DNA of 64,000 bases, from NCBI RefSeq assembly GCF_036417845.1, contig NC_089979.1, forward strand, positions 121,987,415 through 122,051,414, in the 5' to 3' direction. Below the pieces are notes generated by a model. That model worked only from the letters and a program-made list of their open reading frames with translations, was not told the origin of the DNA and did not search any database. Below, one piece after another: positions 51,101-59,387 of the stretch; position 1 is the first letter of the stretch; every line of letters begins with the position of its first letter. The DNA comes from Apteryx mantelli (Eukaryota > Chordata > Aves > Apterygiformes > Apterygidae). Both the position numbers and the translations under genes were made by a program.

Positions 51101-53000
51101 GGCCTTGATCTAGGTAGGTGTAAGACTGTAGTGAAACTTTCTGAATACTTAAACATTCTGACCTCACACTTAAAAATTGGGAGGGATTACTAAAGTGAGA
51201 GGAGCCTAATCTTGTTTTGTCTGTGCATATAAGCAATATAAATCTTCTTCAGTGTATAAAATGCTTTCTGTACTTTTCTTTTAGGTTAATGGGCAATGGA
51301 AAGGTCACAGCGCTGGAGGATGTGGAAATTTCAGAGACAGCTACAAAAACAATCCCATTTATCAGTTTCAGCTGGACAAGAGTGGGCCGTTACTAATTGA
51401 ACTGCGAGGACCAAGGTTTGTAGAGAATAAGCATGCATCAACACAGGGTATTACGTGCTAAGGATAAATTTTGTTAGTATCCTCCAAGGAGATGGTAGGA
51501 AGCTCCTTGAAAATCCTCAAGTGCCATTTACTCTGCCATTGGTAGACCAGAAGGAAGAATTGGATGTCAGAGCCCTATGGAGTATCTTTTATTTTGAAAG
51601 TTTCTCCCCTGAATTGCAAGGAATATTCATAGTTCAAGGACACACAGCTGTTACTATCATAGAGCATATCTGCATTAACCACTACATCCCAGCTATAAAA
51701 AGGGCTCAGGAAGATTGAGTTTTGGAGGGGAAACTTAGAAAGCAGAATATAAAATAGATATAACTTAAGCTTAAGGCTTACAGTTCTCAAAGTCCCATTC
51801 ATGTGATTTTGCACACAAAACAGTGTTTCAGTGTGCTTAAAGATACCTCATAAAGGACATGAGAAAGTGTTTTCTCACAACTGGTAGCTCCACTACTGAG
51901 ATTTCTTCCATGGATCCTATACAGGTCAAACTCCTGCAAAATTCCTACCTCAGAATAACAGTGTACAGAGTCTCTGAATAGCAACATCTCCTGACATGCA
52001 GTCAAGTGGGGGGATTTTCTTTTGGTTTTTTGTTGGTTTGGGTTTTGGGCTTTTTCTTGCTTTTTGTAAAGCTGTATTACAGGCCCCCCAAAATGGCAGC
52101 ACTTCTATCCATCCTCTCCCCTCTTTGACAGAGCTCCTCTCCTCATGAAATGAGGATGAGTAAAGGCACTTTCATGAAGGTGTGGCTCTGCTGCTCCACT
52201 ATTTCTTTCGTATGTATTTATTTCCTGCATTTTGAGCTCTTATTTGCTTGAATGACAGGGGCAAGGGTGCCTGACTGCTACATATATTAAGAATTAATAG
52301 AAAAATTTTCTTAAGTTTTATAGTGCAATGTGAGAAATTCTGCTGAGGTCACCAACACTGATAGTGATCAGATCACACCCCGTGTTCTGCCATTTGGCAC
52401 ATGTCACCACTAGCTGAACCACTTGAGGTATGCTTAGGTGCAGAGGAAGAAAACTAGCAGGGAATTCCCATGTAATATAGTTAAAAATCTGAAATATGTT
52501 AAGTCTTCCTCCAAAGTCTGTATTCATATCATAGTAAGATTGACTAGCATTTCTGTCACTAATGTGACAGAATTTTCAGATCCGTTCCAGTTCTACTCCA
52601 TAGCTTCTAATAAATCGCTCTCTTCATGATAATCCTGACCACCCAAATAACTAAAGTAACAGCCTGTCACTTTACTTGTAGGCAATACAGCGTTGGTTTT
52701 GAACTTGTCATGGTCTCAACAGTAGGAGATCCTGGTTCCTCTGGCTTTCAGAAAAAGAATAGTGGTGACTACAGGTAATAGCTCACTTACTGTTTCTGAC
52801 CTCTAAGATTTCATTATTTCAGATCTTAATTAACCAGTGGTTTCTTTTATTGTAGGTGTGGATTTTGCTACTTGGAAGTGGAGAACATACTTGCTGGAGT
52901 TTACAACATCATCCCCACCACCTTCCTGCCTCAACAAGAGGGTCCCTTTTTCTTAGATTTTAACAGTGCTACCCCTCTTAAAGTATCACAGCTTCAGTGA
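21893..53000 (+). CDS. CAPN7: Calpain 7 (complete, 21 coding exons, 813 aa)
   Basis: Joining the 21 exons listed below gives an uninterrupted 813-codon frame, the same length as human CAPN7. Every intron is GT...AG and every phase matches. Calpain 7 (PalBH) is a cytosolic cysteine protease that binds ESCRT-III proteins such as IST1 through its MIT domains and acts in endosomal sorting and cytokinesis. Domain order: MIT1 (about residues 1-75), MIT2 (about 85-160), a variable linker (about 150-205), the calpain-type protease core (about 230-540), and two C2-like beta domains (about 540-813). It has no EF-hand domain, as expected for this non-classical calpain. The triad is Cys290 (codon 35681-35683), His458 (41834-41836) and Asn478 (42159-42161). 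The start has a strong Kozak context (gccATGg) and an in-frame stop 88 bp upstream. Introns hold no other gene I can support. Confidence 0.97.
21995..26562 (+). other. CAPN7 intron 1
   Basis: 4.6 kb. The CpG island runs through its first 490 bp. Beyond that it is ordinary sequence apart from two open stretches (23665-24003 and 24210-24626) of unknown meaning and a possible transposon fragment near 25365-25730. No RNA gene is seen. Confidence 0.8.
26563..26671 (+). CDS. CAPN7: CAPN7 coding exon 2 (residues 35-71, phase 1 end)
   Basis: Encodes [16 protein letters not shown] and the third MIT1 helix, ending ..VQALHSA plus one base. The acceptor is CCCTGCAG and the donor GTGGGTAAG. Confidence 0.95.
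27143..28058 (-). mobile_element. CR1 LINE 3' fragment in CAPN7 intron 2
   Basis: The plus strand opens with AGAATCACAGGATCGCTGAG, the reverse complement of the repeat-type CR1 3' end. It continues through the characteristic 'CCAACCTCCTGCTCAAAGCAGGGTC' and 'GGTTGCTCAGGGTTTTGTCCAGTCAGGTTCTGAAAACCTC' blocks into the end of the reverse-transcriptase region ('TTTGCCATGATCTGCAAACTTGATGAGAGTGCA', about 27960). It is 5'-truncated and disabled by stops. This copy looks closest to avian CR1 families and is one of the main reasons for calling the genome avian. Confidence 0.88.
28388..28545 (+). CDS. CAPN7: CAPN7 coding exon 3 (residues 71-123)
   Basis: Encodes [20 protein letters not shown] and most of MIT2, including [20 protein letters not shown]. 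Ends in phase 0 before GTATGTTAAG. Confidence 0.95.
30784..30851 (+). CDS. CAPN7: CAPN7 coding exon 4 (residues 124-146)
   Basis: Encodes [20 protein letters not shown], the last MIT2 helix. Phase 2 end before GTGAGTATAG. Too short to stand out alone; identified by match to the family and by phase. Confidence 0.93.
32111..32311 (+). CDS. CAPN7: CAPN7 coding exon 5 (residues 146-213)
   Basis: Encodes the linker between MIT2 and the protease core. Ser/Lys/Pro-rich and, from memory of human CAPN7, its most divergent segment; the conserved block [13 protein letters not shown] closes the exon. Acceptor GTTTTAG, donor GTAAGATG, phase 2 end. Confidence 0.93.
33808..33894 (+). CDS. CAPN7: CAPN7 coding exon 6 (residues 213-242)
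   Basis: Encodes [20 protein letters not shown] and the lead-in to the protease core. Acceptor CTTGCAG, donor GTAAGTGC, phase 2 end. Confidence 0.94.
34150..34300 (+). mobile_element. MIR-like SINE relic in CAPN7 intron 6
   Basis: The block 'CTGCCTCGGTTATCCCATCTGTAAAATGAAAATGATAG' (34223-34260) matches the well-known MIR 3' segment (CCTCAGTTTCCTCATCTGTAAAATG...). It is preceded by a plausible degraded core. The boundaries are estimates. Confidence 0.7.
34744..34870 (+). CDS. CAPN7: CAPN7 coding exon 7 (residues 242-284)
   Basis: Encodes [20 protein letters not shown] and [17 protein letters not shown]. The last residue, Gln284, sits six before the catalytic Cys, where calpains have the oxyanion-hole Gln. 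Donor GTAAGTTG, phase 0. Confidence 0.95.
35666..35751 (+). CDS. CAPN7: CAPN7 coding exon 8, catalytic Cys290 (residues 285-313)
   Basis: Encodes [19 protein letters not shown]. Cys290 is the protease nucleophile. The usual calpain 'GDCW' is 'SDCS' here, as in calpain 7 of other vertebrates. Acceptor TTTGCAG, donor GTAAATAG, phase 2 end. Confidence 0.95.
36851..36944 (+). CDS. CAPN7: CAPN7 coding exon 9 (residues 313-344)
   Basis: Encodes [20 protein letters not shown] and [11 protein letters not shown] of the protease core. Acceptor CCCCAACAG, donor GTAAATGG, phase 0 end. Confidence 0.95.
37330..37640 (+). mobile_element. Old CR1-like fragment in CAPN7 intron 9
   Basis: Shows the order 'AGTCCAGAGAGGGACATTCAGGAAG', 'GGAGAGGAGATGTCTGAAGGGGTATGATAGAG' and 'TTTCTTCACATGATAC', which parallels the CR1 3' non-coding tail in sense orientation. 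Highly diverged; limits approximate. Confidence 0.55.
38285..38415 (-). mobile_element. MIR-like SINE relic in CAPN7 intron 9, antisense
   Basis: The plus strand reads 'TTATCCCCATTTTACGTAAGGGAAATTGAGAC', then 'CACAGCTCACCCAGTGACC' and 'AGAGCTGGCAATAGAATTTA', i.e. the reverse complement of MIR in the right order. Ancient, shared amniote type. Confidence 0.8.
38583..38729 (+). CDS. CAPN7: CAPN7 coding exon 10 (residues 345-393)
   Basis: Encodes [20 protein letters not shown], then [20 protein letters not shown], a signature of the calpain core. Donor GTAAGTAC, phase 0 at both ends. Confidence 0.96.
39306..39367. other. Compact hairpin in CAPN7 intron 10
   Basis: CTTGATAATCACATT (39306-39320) pairs with AATATGATTATCAAG (39353-39367) with one mismatch. 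A second inner stem, GAAGGT/ACCTTC, closes a 13-nt loop. It is about 62 nt overall, in sense with CAPN7. It could be a relic of a small inverted-repeat transposon or a pre-miRNA-like fold; I do not recognise it. Confidence 0.6.
40122..40228 (+). CDS. CAPN7: CAPN7 coding exon 11 (residues 394-429)
   Basis: Encodes [20 protein letters not shown] and FRMLYQ. Acceptor GCATTTCAG, donor GTAGAAGT, phase 2 end. Confidence 0.95.
41456..41515. repeat. Two-copy 30-bp tandem repeat in CAPN7 intron 11
   Basis: GACAAACACTGCT...TGTATAATGAAA is present at 41456-41485 and 41486-41515 with two base differences. It ends about 230 bp before exon 12. Confidence 0.75.
41749..41869 (+). CDS. CAPN7: CAPN7 coding exon 12, catalytic His458 (residues 429-469)
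   Basis: Encodes [20 protein letters not shown] and [19 protein letters not shown]. His458 lies in the 'THAY' block. Acceptor TTGAACAG, donor GTATCAAG, phase 0 end. Confidence 0.96.
42135..42279 (+). CDS. CAPN7: CAPN7 coding exon 13, catalytic Asn478 (residues 470-518)
   Basis: Encodes [20 protein letters not shown]. Asn478 in 'KNPW' completes the triad. Acceptor TTATTTAG, donor GTAATAAG, phase 1 end. Confidence 0.96.
43838..43937 (+). CDS. CAPN7: CAPN7 coding exon 14 (residues 518-551)
   Basis: Encodes [20 protein letters not shown] and the end of the protease core. Acceptor TTTGTAG. The donor GTTGGTCC is weaker than its neighbours, but the frame and family match are clear. Phase 2 end. 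Confidence 0.94.
45593..45728 (+). CDS. CAPN7: CAPN7 coding exon 15 (residues 551-596)
   Basis: Encodes [20 protein letters not shown] and [14 protein letters not shown], the start of the first C2-like domain. Acceptor CTTCTAG, donor GTGCCATG, phase 0 end. Confidence 0.95.
46259..46334 (+). CDS. CAPN7: CAPN7 coding exon 16 (residues 597-622)
   Basis: Encodes [20 protein letters not shown] and KVYYP in the C2-like domain. Acceptor TTTTATAG, donor GTTAGTGC, phase 1 end. Confidence 0.94.
48102..48146. repeat. (TG)n microsatellite in CAPN7 intron 16
   Basis: About 22 uninterrupted TG units, likely length-polymorphic. Confidence 0.95.
48688..48833 (+). CDS. CAPN7: CAPN7 coding exon 17 (residues 622-670)
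   Basis: Encodes [20 protein letters not shown] and [20 protein letters not shown]. Acceptor TTTTTCAG, donor GTATGTAC, phase 0 end. Confidence 0.96.
49591..49653 (+). CDS. CAPN7: CAPN7 coding exon 18 (residues 671-691)
   Basis: A 21-codon exon encoding [20 protein letters not shown] plus R, at the junction of the two C2-like domains. Acceptor CAACACAG, donor GTAAAGAA, phase 0 at both ends. Confidence 0.94.
51285..51415 (+). CDS. CAPN7: CAPN7 coding exon 19 (residues 692-735)
   Basis: Encodes [20 protein letters not shown] and [10 protein letters not shown], the start of the second C2-like domain. Acceptor TCTTTTAG, donor GTTTGTAG, phase 2 end. Confidence 0.95.
52682..52774 (+). CDS. CAPN7: CAPN7 coding exon 20 (residues 735-766)
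   Basis: Encodes [20 protein letters not shown] and KKNSGDY. Acceptor ACTTGTAG, donor GTAATAGC, phase 2 end. Confidence 0.95.
52856..53000 (+). CDS. CAPN7: CAPN7 coding exon 21 and stop (residues 766-813)
   Basis: Encodes [20 protein letters not shown] and [19 protein letters not shown], followed by TGA at 52998-53000. Only 81 bp separate it from exon 20. Confidence 0.96.
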
Positions 53001-53789
53001 GGAGACAGACCTGTGCATTACCGTTTAAGGAGGTAGTTAAGATCTATGTTACAGCCTGAGAACAGGTGACTCCACATGCCTAAAAGAAAATTGCACTCTA
53101 AGTAATAGCCAACAGCATGGAGCCACCAACTTGTCAATTAATTGCAGTAGACAGTTACCTGTGGTTTTTGCTGTTCCGGTATTAGAGTGAGCACTGTTCA
53201 ACAGGTTTGTGAACATGCTAAAATGCTTATGTTCAAATGAACAAGTAAGACTTACTTTATTCAAATTTTTCACGCTTCAAATCAAAACCTGGTGAGTTAA
53301 GAGAAAAACTAACATTGGAATTTTCTTCTCCTCAACTACAGGGTATATGGGTTTAAGATTTTATTCTTAAAAGTAAACCTGTAAGAAAAAAGTATTCTTG
53401 TGTATTGCGCTTATTCAGTTTCAGGACCAAAAAGTAGAAAAACCTATTTGTGCTGCTCCCCTGAATGTTTTCAGAATTGAAGCAGTTCTCACATTTAAAT
53501 GGTGACTTTACCATTGCTGAGCATGTAGTATTTCAGACTGCCACTAACATCTTCAGCTTATCTATAATAGGCTCCTCTTGCTTTACTGCTATGTACATAT
53601 GTGAGGACTTGGGGAGTGTTCCAGCTTTAGCTATTTTTAAGAGAAAATTGTTGGCTTCACTCATATTACAGGTAGTTTCAGAGCTGTTATTTCATGCCTA
53701 TATTATTTGAATACATAATAATCTTACAGCACAAGGCACTCTATAGCTCTTTTGTCCTGCTAGCTTTAAGTATGTTGATACAGATCAGC

Positions 53790-53795
53790 ATTAAA
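53790..53795 (+). terminator. Possible proximal CAPN7 poly(A) signal ATTAAA
   Basis: The most common variant signal, about 790 bp after the stop codon. No independent evidence of use. Confidence 0.3.
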
Positions 53796-56700
53796 ATCAG
53801 GGAGAGTTAACCAGCAGTACAACACAGGCAGGATAATACGCCAGCACACAGAGCAGGTGTGAAAGGCTTTCATCCAAAGGTGCACTATAAGATTCTCTGT
53901 CTACTGAACTAGTTTCATTTGTTGATGCTAAGAGTTAGTGAACTAACCACCATCAGTGTCCTAGCAAAGAAATATTTTATCCCTGTCATTTTTGTAAGTG
54001 CTAAGCCTGTATAGGAAGGATCGCCTAAAACTCTTCCCCTATAAACTACACCTGCAAGTACTGTGCTTGCTAATCCAGTGACACATGACCATCTCTTTTA
54101 AAAGGTACCCTTTTCTTTTATATTACATTACATTTACATTTTCTTCTACATTTTTTGTTTTTGAACAACCAAATGGCAGACATGTAACTTCACAGTATCT
54201 GACAGTTTGGGAGAGAGGGTGTTTTTAAAACAGCCGCAAGATGTTCTTTGTCATTCAAGTTTGTTTGGCAGTTCCCCAAGGAAAAAAAAGGTAGTTTAAA
54301 TTTATTTTTGGAGCACAAGTGCCATTTGGAAATTAGGGAAGTGAGCACATGCTACAGGAGCACTAGAAAGTTGCGTGCTAAAATTATTCCTATAGAAGTC
54401 TGCTACTGCCCCATCTCAAAAGTACAAGATCCCTTTTGTTTCAACATCTCCTTCATTAGGCAACTGCTTGACAAATGCCTAACTTGAAAAGAACATTGAA
54501 AACGCGTGCTTTTTTTGACTGTAGTTCTCTCAAAGACCATCTCGATTAGGAAGTTCAGGACAAGTTTGTCACAGTGCAACTTACCTTCTATACAGGAAAG
54601 TTTCTGATTATTGTTGGAACAAAGCAACGCAGGAACAGCACGGGCGCAGGCTTGCCGGGAAGTAGAGTCAGTTGCCTCAAGGACTGTTCTCTCCTACAAA
54701 ATTAGTTTCATTTGCTTCACAACACTTTTCCTATAAATGTGTGTTAAGTTTTTAGCTCAGGCTGAACCAGTGGCAATACAATCTTACACCTGCAAAGTTA
54801 GTTACAGAGGTAGTTATGTCATCTAAACTGCATGTATTTTGACAGTACAAAAGGCAGATGCCAACCACTGCCAGCTTTCAAAACAAAGTACTTGCACATC
54901 CTCTGCTGTTTGAGATTGAGCTAGTAAGACTTGTCTATAGTAAAAGCTGTTGTTCTGTAGTTAGTTTCTACTCTGCAGTAAGTTTTTTTTTTTTTTAGAT
55001 GGTTGGACACAACCAAGTACCAAAACTTATGCTGGTAATTTAACTTGAAGATGAAACAAGCATGAAACTTAGCTTCCATACTGTACCACAAGTGTATTTT
55101 TAGTACATACTGTATTGTTTGCAGAAGAAATGAAAAGCAAGGAATGTACTTGCTTTCCTAATGCCAGAGAAGGGCTGTTTCCACAAGGATACAATAACAC
55201 TTCTTACACAGTACAGTCAGTGAATTGGGATCATCCCCATAACTGTAAAGGATTTAAGTTCAGGATCAATGATGTCCTTTATAAAGCAAGTCTTAATCAA
55301 ATATTGCAGCCTAGCTAATCCGGTAGAAAACCACTGTTGCACATTTCCCTGCATATATAGGAATGAGAACACTCAGGCACAAAGGAATAGGAAATATTAT
55401 TATAAATTCTAGTCTCTGCAGTTTCTGACTGTGACAAAATAATTTTGAAACAATTTTCTTGCCTATTTTTCTTACAAAAAATTTTTTCACATATGCAGTT
55501 ATGTTTTAATTTACTGTTTTCTGTCTAAATATCTACTGCTATCATTTTTTCACAAATCCAGAAAAATTACTGGAGAGTGAACTGACCCTTAAATTACAAT
55601 ACACTCAACCCAGTGTGTAGGTTGAGCTTTTCTTTGCCCTATACCATTTAGTGATTTTGATCCATAAGACAAGAGAATAGTACATGCTGCATTAAGCCCT
55701 GAAATGTTGCATAGCAAGACTTTTACAAAGGAATAAGGCGTGTGTGTGCAAAAAAATTGAAATAGCTGGACAATAAGAGATCAGATGGTTGTTACAAAGT
55801 CACATAACCATGCTTCCAGTTAGATGACTGTAACTCTTAAGCCTTAAGTCTTCTCTGCCTGTAACTAACTGTGCAATTCAAGCTTTTAAAAATTCAAATA
55901 CAAAGCCGCTCAGAATATACCAGCAAGCACACTGCACCCTTCAGTTGTTGTTTGTCACCCTCTGTACAGTTCTGACCATCTATCTAAGCTGCAGAATGGT
56001 GGGGATAAATGACAAAATGAAAGCCAGCTGCTACAGGGGCTTTAAGAGGATTTACAATTTCTTTGCTTAACTAAGGGAAGACTACTACAAAGAAAGGATT
56101 TTTGCATTTCTCTGCATCACTGGTGCTGAGGGATAACTGGAGATATCCTCTTCAGAAGTTTTGACATTCTCCTTATTTATGCACTGCAAACCTTTTCTGT
56201 GTTTTTTTTTTTTTAACCCTACCTTAAAGCTCCATGCAGGACACCATATGCTGCTGTTCTATAGCTCAGGGTAAGATTGCCCCTGCAGTTTTTTTGTTTT
56301 GTTAGGAAGGCATGGGGTTAGTCCTTAGTTAATCCAATCCATCAGTTCTCAAAGACTTGCTGAGAGTTAGTATGTGGATGAATAGTATCAACAGCTTCTA
56401 TCCCATCTGCCCCATGATCCTAAGATTCAGTCCTAGTTCTCCAATGCAAGTTCCTGTACCTATTTTGTACAGCGATTCTGCACCTGACCATGCCATAAGG
56501 TGTCTGAACAGCCAGTTATTTCAAATTAAGTTTGTGTACATATAGTAGCAGTGTTCATTGTTTAGTCAAAAAAGGACATTTAAATGGTGTGATAATACCA
56601 AAGAGCAGTAGAATTCCTGGATTAACATTTGCTTTATAGTACATTCTCACTTCAGGACAACTGAAGTGATCACATACATACACTTTAATACATCAGAGGC

Positions 56701-56859
56701 TTATTTTTATACCCATGAAGGTAGCTACCATCATGTTACATGTAAGAATTCTAACAGAAAAGTAACTGGAAAGAGCTTACTCATTTTCCAATATTCCAAA
56801 GTGATGTAAGTTCATTTAAGTTTGTTATATTTATCATTATGGCTTTTATGGAAGTTCAA

Positions 56860-56865
56860 AATAAA
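56860..56865 (+). terminator. Candidate CAPN7 poly(A) signal AATAAA
   Basis: The first canonical AATAAA after the stop codon. A T/G-containing stretch (GTAGTTCTGCCTGTTTGC) follows 30-50 bp downstream, fitting a cleavage site near 56880. Confidence 0.55.
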
Positions 56866-56885
56866 ATGAGTTTTCCTTTAATTTA

Positions 56886-57365
56886 TTAGACATGTAGTTC
56901 TGCCTGTTTGCTTGCCCAAGTGTAATTTACCTGCTAAGTGCTGGGTTGGCCAAGGGAAGAAGTCTGTAACAAATTCTTTTATGTGCTTCTGCAAGATTGG
57001 TAAGGTAGGTACCTTGGTTTCCACACCCTTTCCTACTTCTGATCAATGGTTTTACCCTCCTGGGAGCTGAACTCAGAACCGGGGCGTTTGCAAGGCAGCA
57101 CATACAGTTCTGCTTTTGTATCCTGCAGAACTTAATTAATCATTGCACAAGTGCAGGGTGCTTGGGTTTCTCGTCAGAACTGGAACTATGAAAGAGAATT
57201 TGATAGCAAGAGAGGTTTTTAAAGGGAAAAAAAAAAAGTGTAGAGGTGGGCTGGCAGGTCTCCAGAAGTAGGTATTCAACCACAAATATCTGTTGATTTC
57301 TCTAACTGTATGCAGCACAGACCATAGCTTATCTACAAAAGTTTAAGTAAAAATATTAATACAAT
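56886..57365. other. Short intergenic gap between convergent genes
   Basis: About 0.5 kb between the predicted poly(A) sites of CAPN7 and SH3BP5. It includes an A11 run near 57227-57237. No gene is seen. Confidence 0.5.
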
Positions 57366-57385
57366 GCGACACTTCTGTACTGCTT

Positions 57386-57391
57386 TTTATT
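57386..57391 (-). terminator. Candidate distal SH3BP5 poly(A) signal
   Basis: TTTATT on the plus strand is AATAAA on the minus strand. Second of two candidates. Confidence 0.4.
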
Positions 57392-57473
57392 TCAAATTTA
57401 ATACTGTCAGTCCAAGTTTTTCCCAAGTTATGGTTACAACAGAAGTTGGAACCACATACTTCTTTCCTAAGCA

Positions 57474-57479
57474 TTTATT
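57474..57479 (-). terminator. Candidate SH3BP5 poly(A) signal AATAAA
   Basis: AATAAA on the minus strand, followed downstream by a G/T-rich stretch (GTATGTGGTTCC, then TTCTGTTGT), which fits a functional cleavage region. Confidence 0.5.
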
Positions 57480-58786
57480 GAGCTGAAAAGTGCTATTGAG
57501 GGAAGAGTTCAGCCTTTAGATCACTGGAGCATGTAAATGCATATCACCTTACTAGCTATAATATGTTGAATCTAATTTTTCTGAAGACAGGTTTCCTTAC
57601 CTTCAATTCTGTGTGCCCTTATAGCAAATTTCAGTAGTATTAAGCACAGAGGTGTTTGTTATTATGTAGAATAACCTTCTTCTTTTCTGCATACTAAGGG
57701 ATTTTTGAAAACTTGGCTAAACCTCTGGTTTTATGGAATTCTGGATACAAAGCCAATCATGGATACAGGGATTTGGAAAGCTGGAAGGAGGTAACAGTTG
57801 TCAACATACTATGAAGGATTTTTAGTATCAGAGCTAAGTGATGCTGGGCTGCAATCTTCACCTGAAAGAGGATATTTAAGGACTAAACTTGCTTTGGGAG
57901 AAGATTCAGTACTTAGCACATGAGATGCACTTAGGTTGCACAGACTCAAAATGAAATGTGAAAAACAAAAATGTTTACTGTAGTGTGAAGAATTTTACAT
58001 TAACTTTGAGAATAGATACACAAGCTGTGGCAGGGACAAAATACAACAGGACTGCAAAAACATAGAATAGAAAATACTTTGGGCAATACTAAAATTCCCA
58101 TCAAATTAACAATATAAATGACATTTCAGATAAAATGGTGCTTTCAGAAATGCTCAGCCACCAAAACTTAAGAGTCCTAGGACTTTTACTACCACTTATT
58201 AGCATAATTACCGGATACTACTACTGCCTAAGAGCTGCTTTCTAGTTTTATTGAACACTTTCTCTAGGGCATACTAAAATCTCAAGTCTCTTTAACAATT
58301 ATAAAACCCCACACAGTACAACCTACAGAGAAATGTAAGAACACATGGTCAATCTACACTGGCAATTCCTTTTCTTCATGCATATTTTAAGGGTGACTCC
58401 CTTATCATAACTGTCCTGAACACATCTATGACTCCCATTTTCGAGCAATAACACTTAAAGTGCTGAAAAATAATACTTCACTTCTCAGGGGAGGGGAAGG
58501 GCAAGGGGCCAATCAACTCTTTTTGGTCACTGGAATCACCCTTAGAGGCCAAGTCAGACTTCATAAGGTGGCTAGAAAGGGCCTATCACTGCTGAGTGTT
58601 CCCATCCTATTTCTGTCTTTTTCGTATGCCAGTTTTTAAAGGCATGACTAATCTTTATCCTTTCTGTGAGCACCAAGGGAAGAGTGAAGGCTTTTAGACC
58701 CACACATGCAACAGCTTTCCTGTATACAAAATATTTCTACAGTTTCAGCATAATACAGACAAATACAGATGTTTAAAGAATATGCC

Positions 58787-58804
58787 ACTTACTTACTTAC
58801 TTAC
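58787..58804. repeat. (ACTT)n microsatellite
   Basis: Four and a half ACTT units inside the predicted SH3BP5 3' UTR. Confidence 0.8.
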
Positions 58805-59205
58805 ACTCAAAAGATCCACTGTATCTAAAGAGCATTTCATTCTACAAAACTGAAGCCAAACTGCTCACTGCAAATGTCTGGCTTAGATTTCAGACCCCTA
58901 CTGGCATGAATTTACACAGGAACATTACTCGTTATTGCTTCAGCCAGGCTGCTACAAAACAATGTACAAAGTCTGTGAAATATGAGCACAGCTTAAACAT
59001 TTGACAATTTGTCTGGCCTACAAAGGATTTACTGAATAAAAACTTTAGCCCTCAACATCAATTAGATTCCTTAGTGCAGTTTTAAATTCTTAGAGTAAAC
59101 GCTTAAGATTTGGCAAGTATTATTGGCACAATGTTCTTCAGACACTTAGAAGTTCATGTATAAATATTTATATTCCCATTAATCAGGATAGGGCACAAGG
59201 AGGAC

Positions 59206-59387
59206 TCAGCCAATCTGGGCAGCTTTTCTGCCTGCGCATATTCCCTCTTTGATTTTCATGCACTGAAGGGAGAGCTGCTTCATTTGGTTATCCAAAGCCA
59301 GCCCCTCAGTGGAGCTGCTCCTGTTGCTGCTCCTATTCTTGTTCACTCTGTCGCTTGTCTTGTTCTCAGCCCCTTCTGCCCTATCCC
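59206..59387 (-). CDS. SH3BP5: SH3BP5 last coding exon
   Basis: Acceptor CTTTGCAG (minus). Encodes DRAEGAENKTSDRVNKNRSS, a Ser/Asn/Arg stretch, ALDNQMKQLSLQCMK, and a basic end AGRKAAQIG followed by TGA (59206-59208). The Ser-rich linker appears shorter than the human one as I recall it. Confidence 0.94.

Larger units (their letters stand above)
53001..56885 (+). other. CAPN7: Probable CAPN7 3' untranslated region
   Basis: I find no AATAAA between the stop codon and 56860. An ATTAAA at 53790-53795 could give a shorter form of about 0.8 kb. The rest is AT-rich without coding potential, with long T and A runs. The extent is inferred from poly(A) signals only. Confidence 0.5.
57366..59205 (-). 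other. SH3BP5: Probable SH3BP5 3' untranslated region
   Basis: Runs from the SH3BP5 stop codon to minus-strand AATAAA signals at 57474-57479 and 57386-57391, giving a 3' UTR of about 1.7-1.8 kb. Contains an (ACTT)n run at 58787-58804. No coding potential. Confidence 0.55.
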
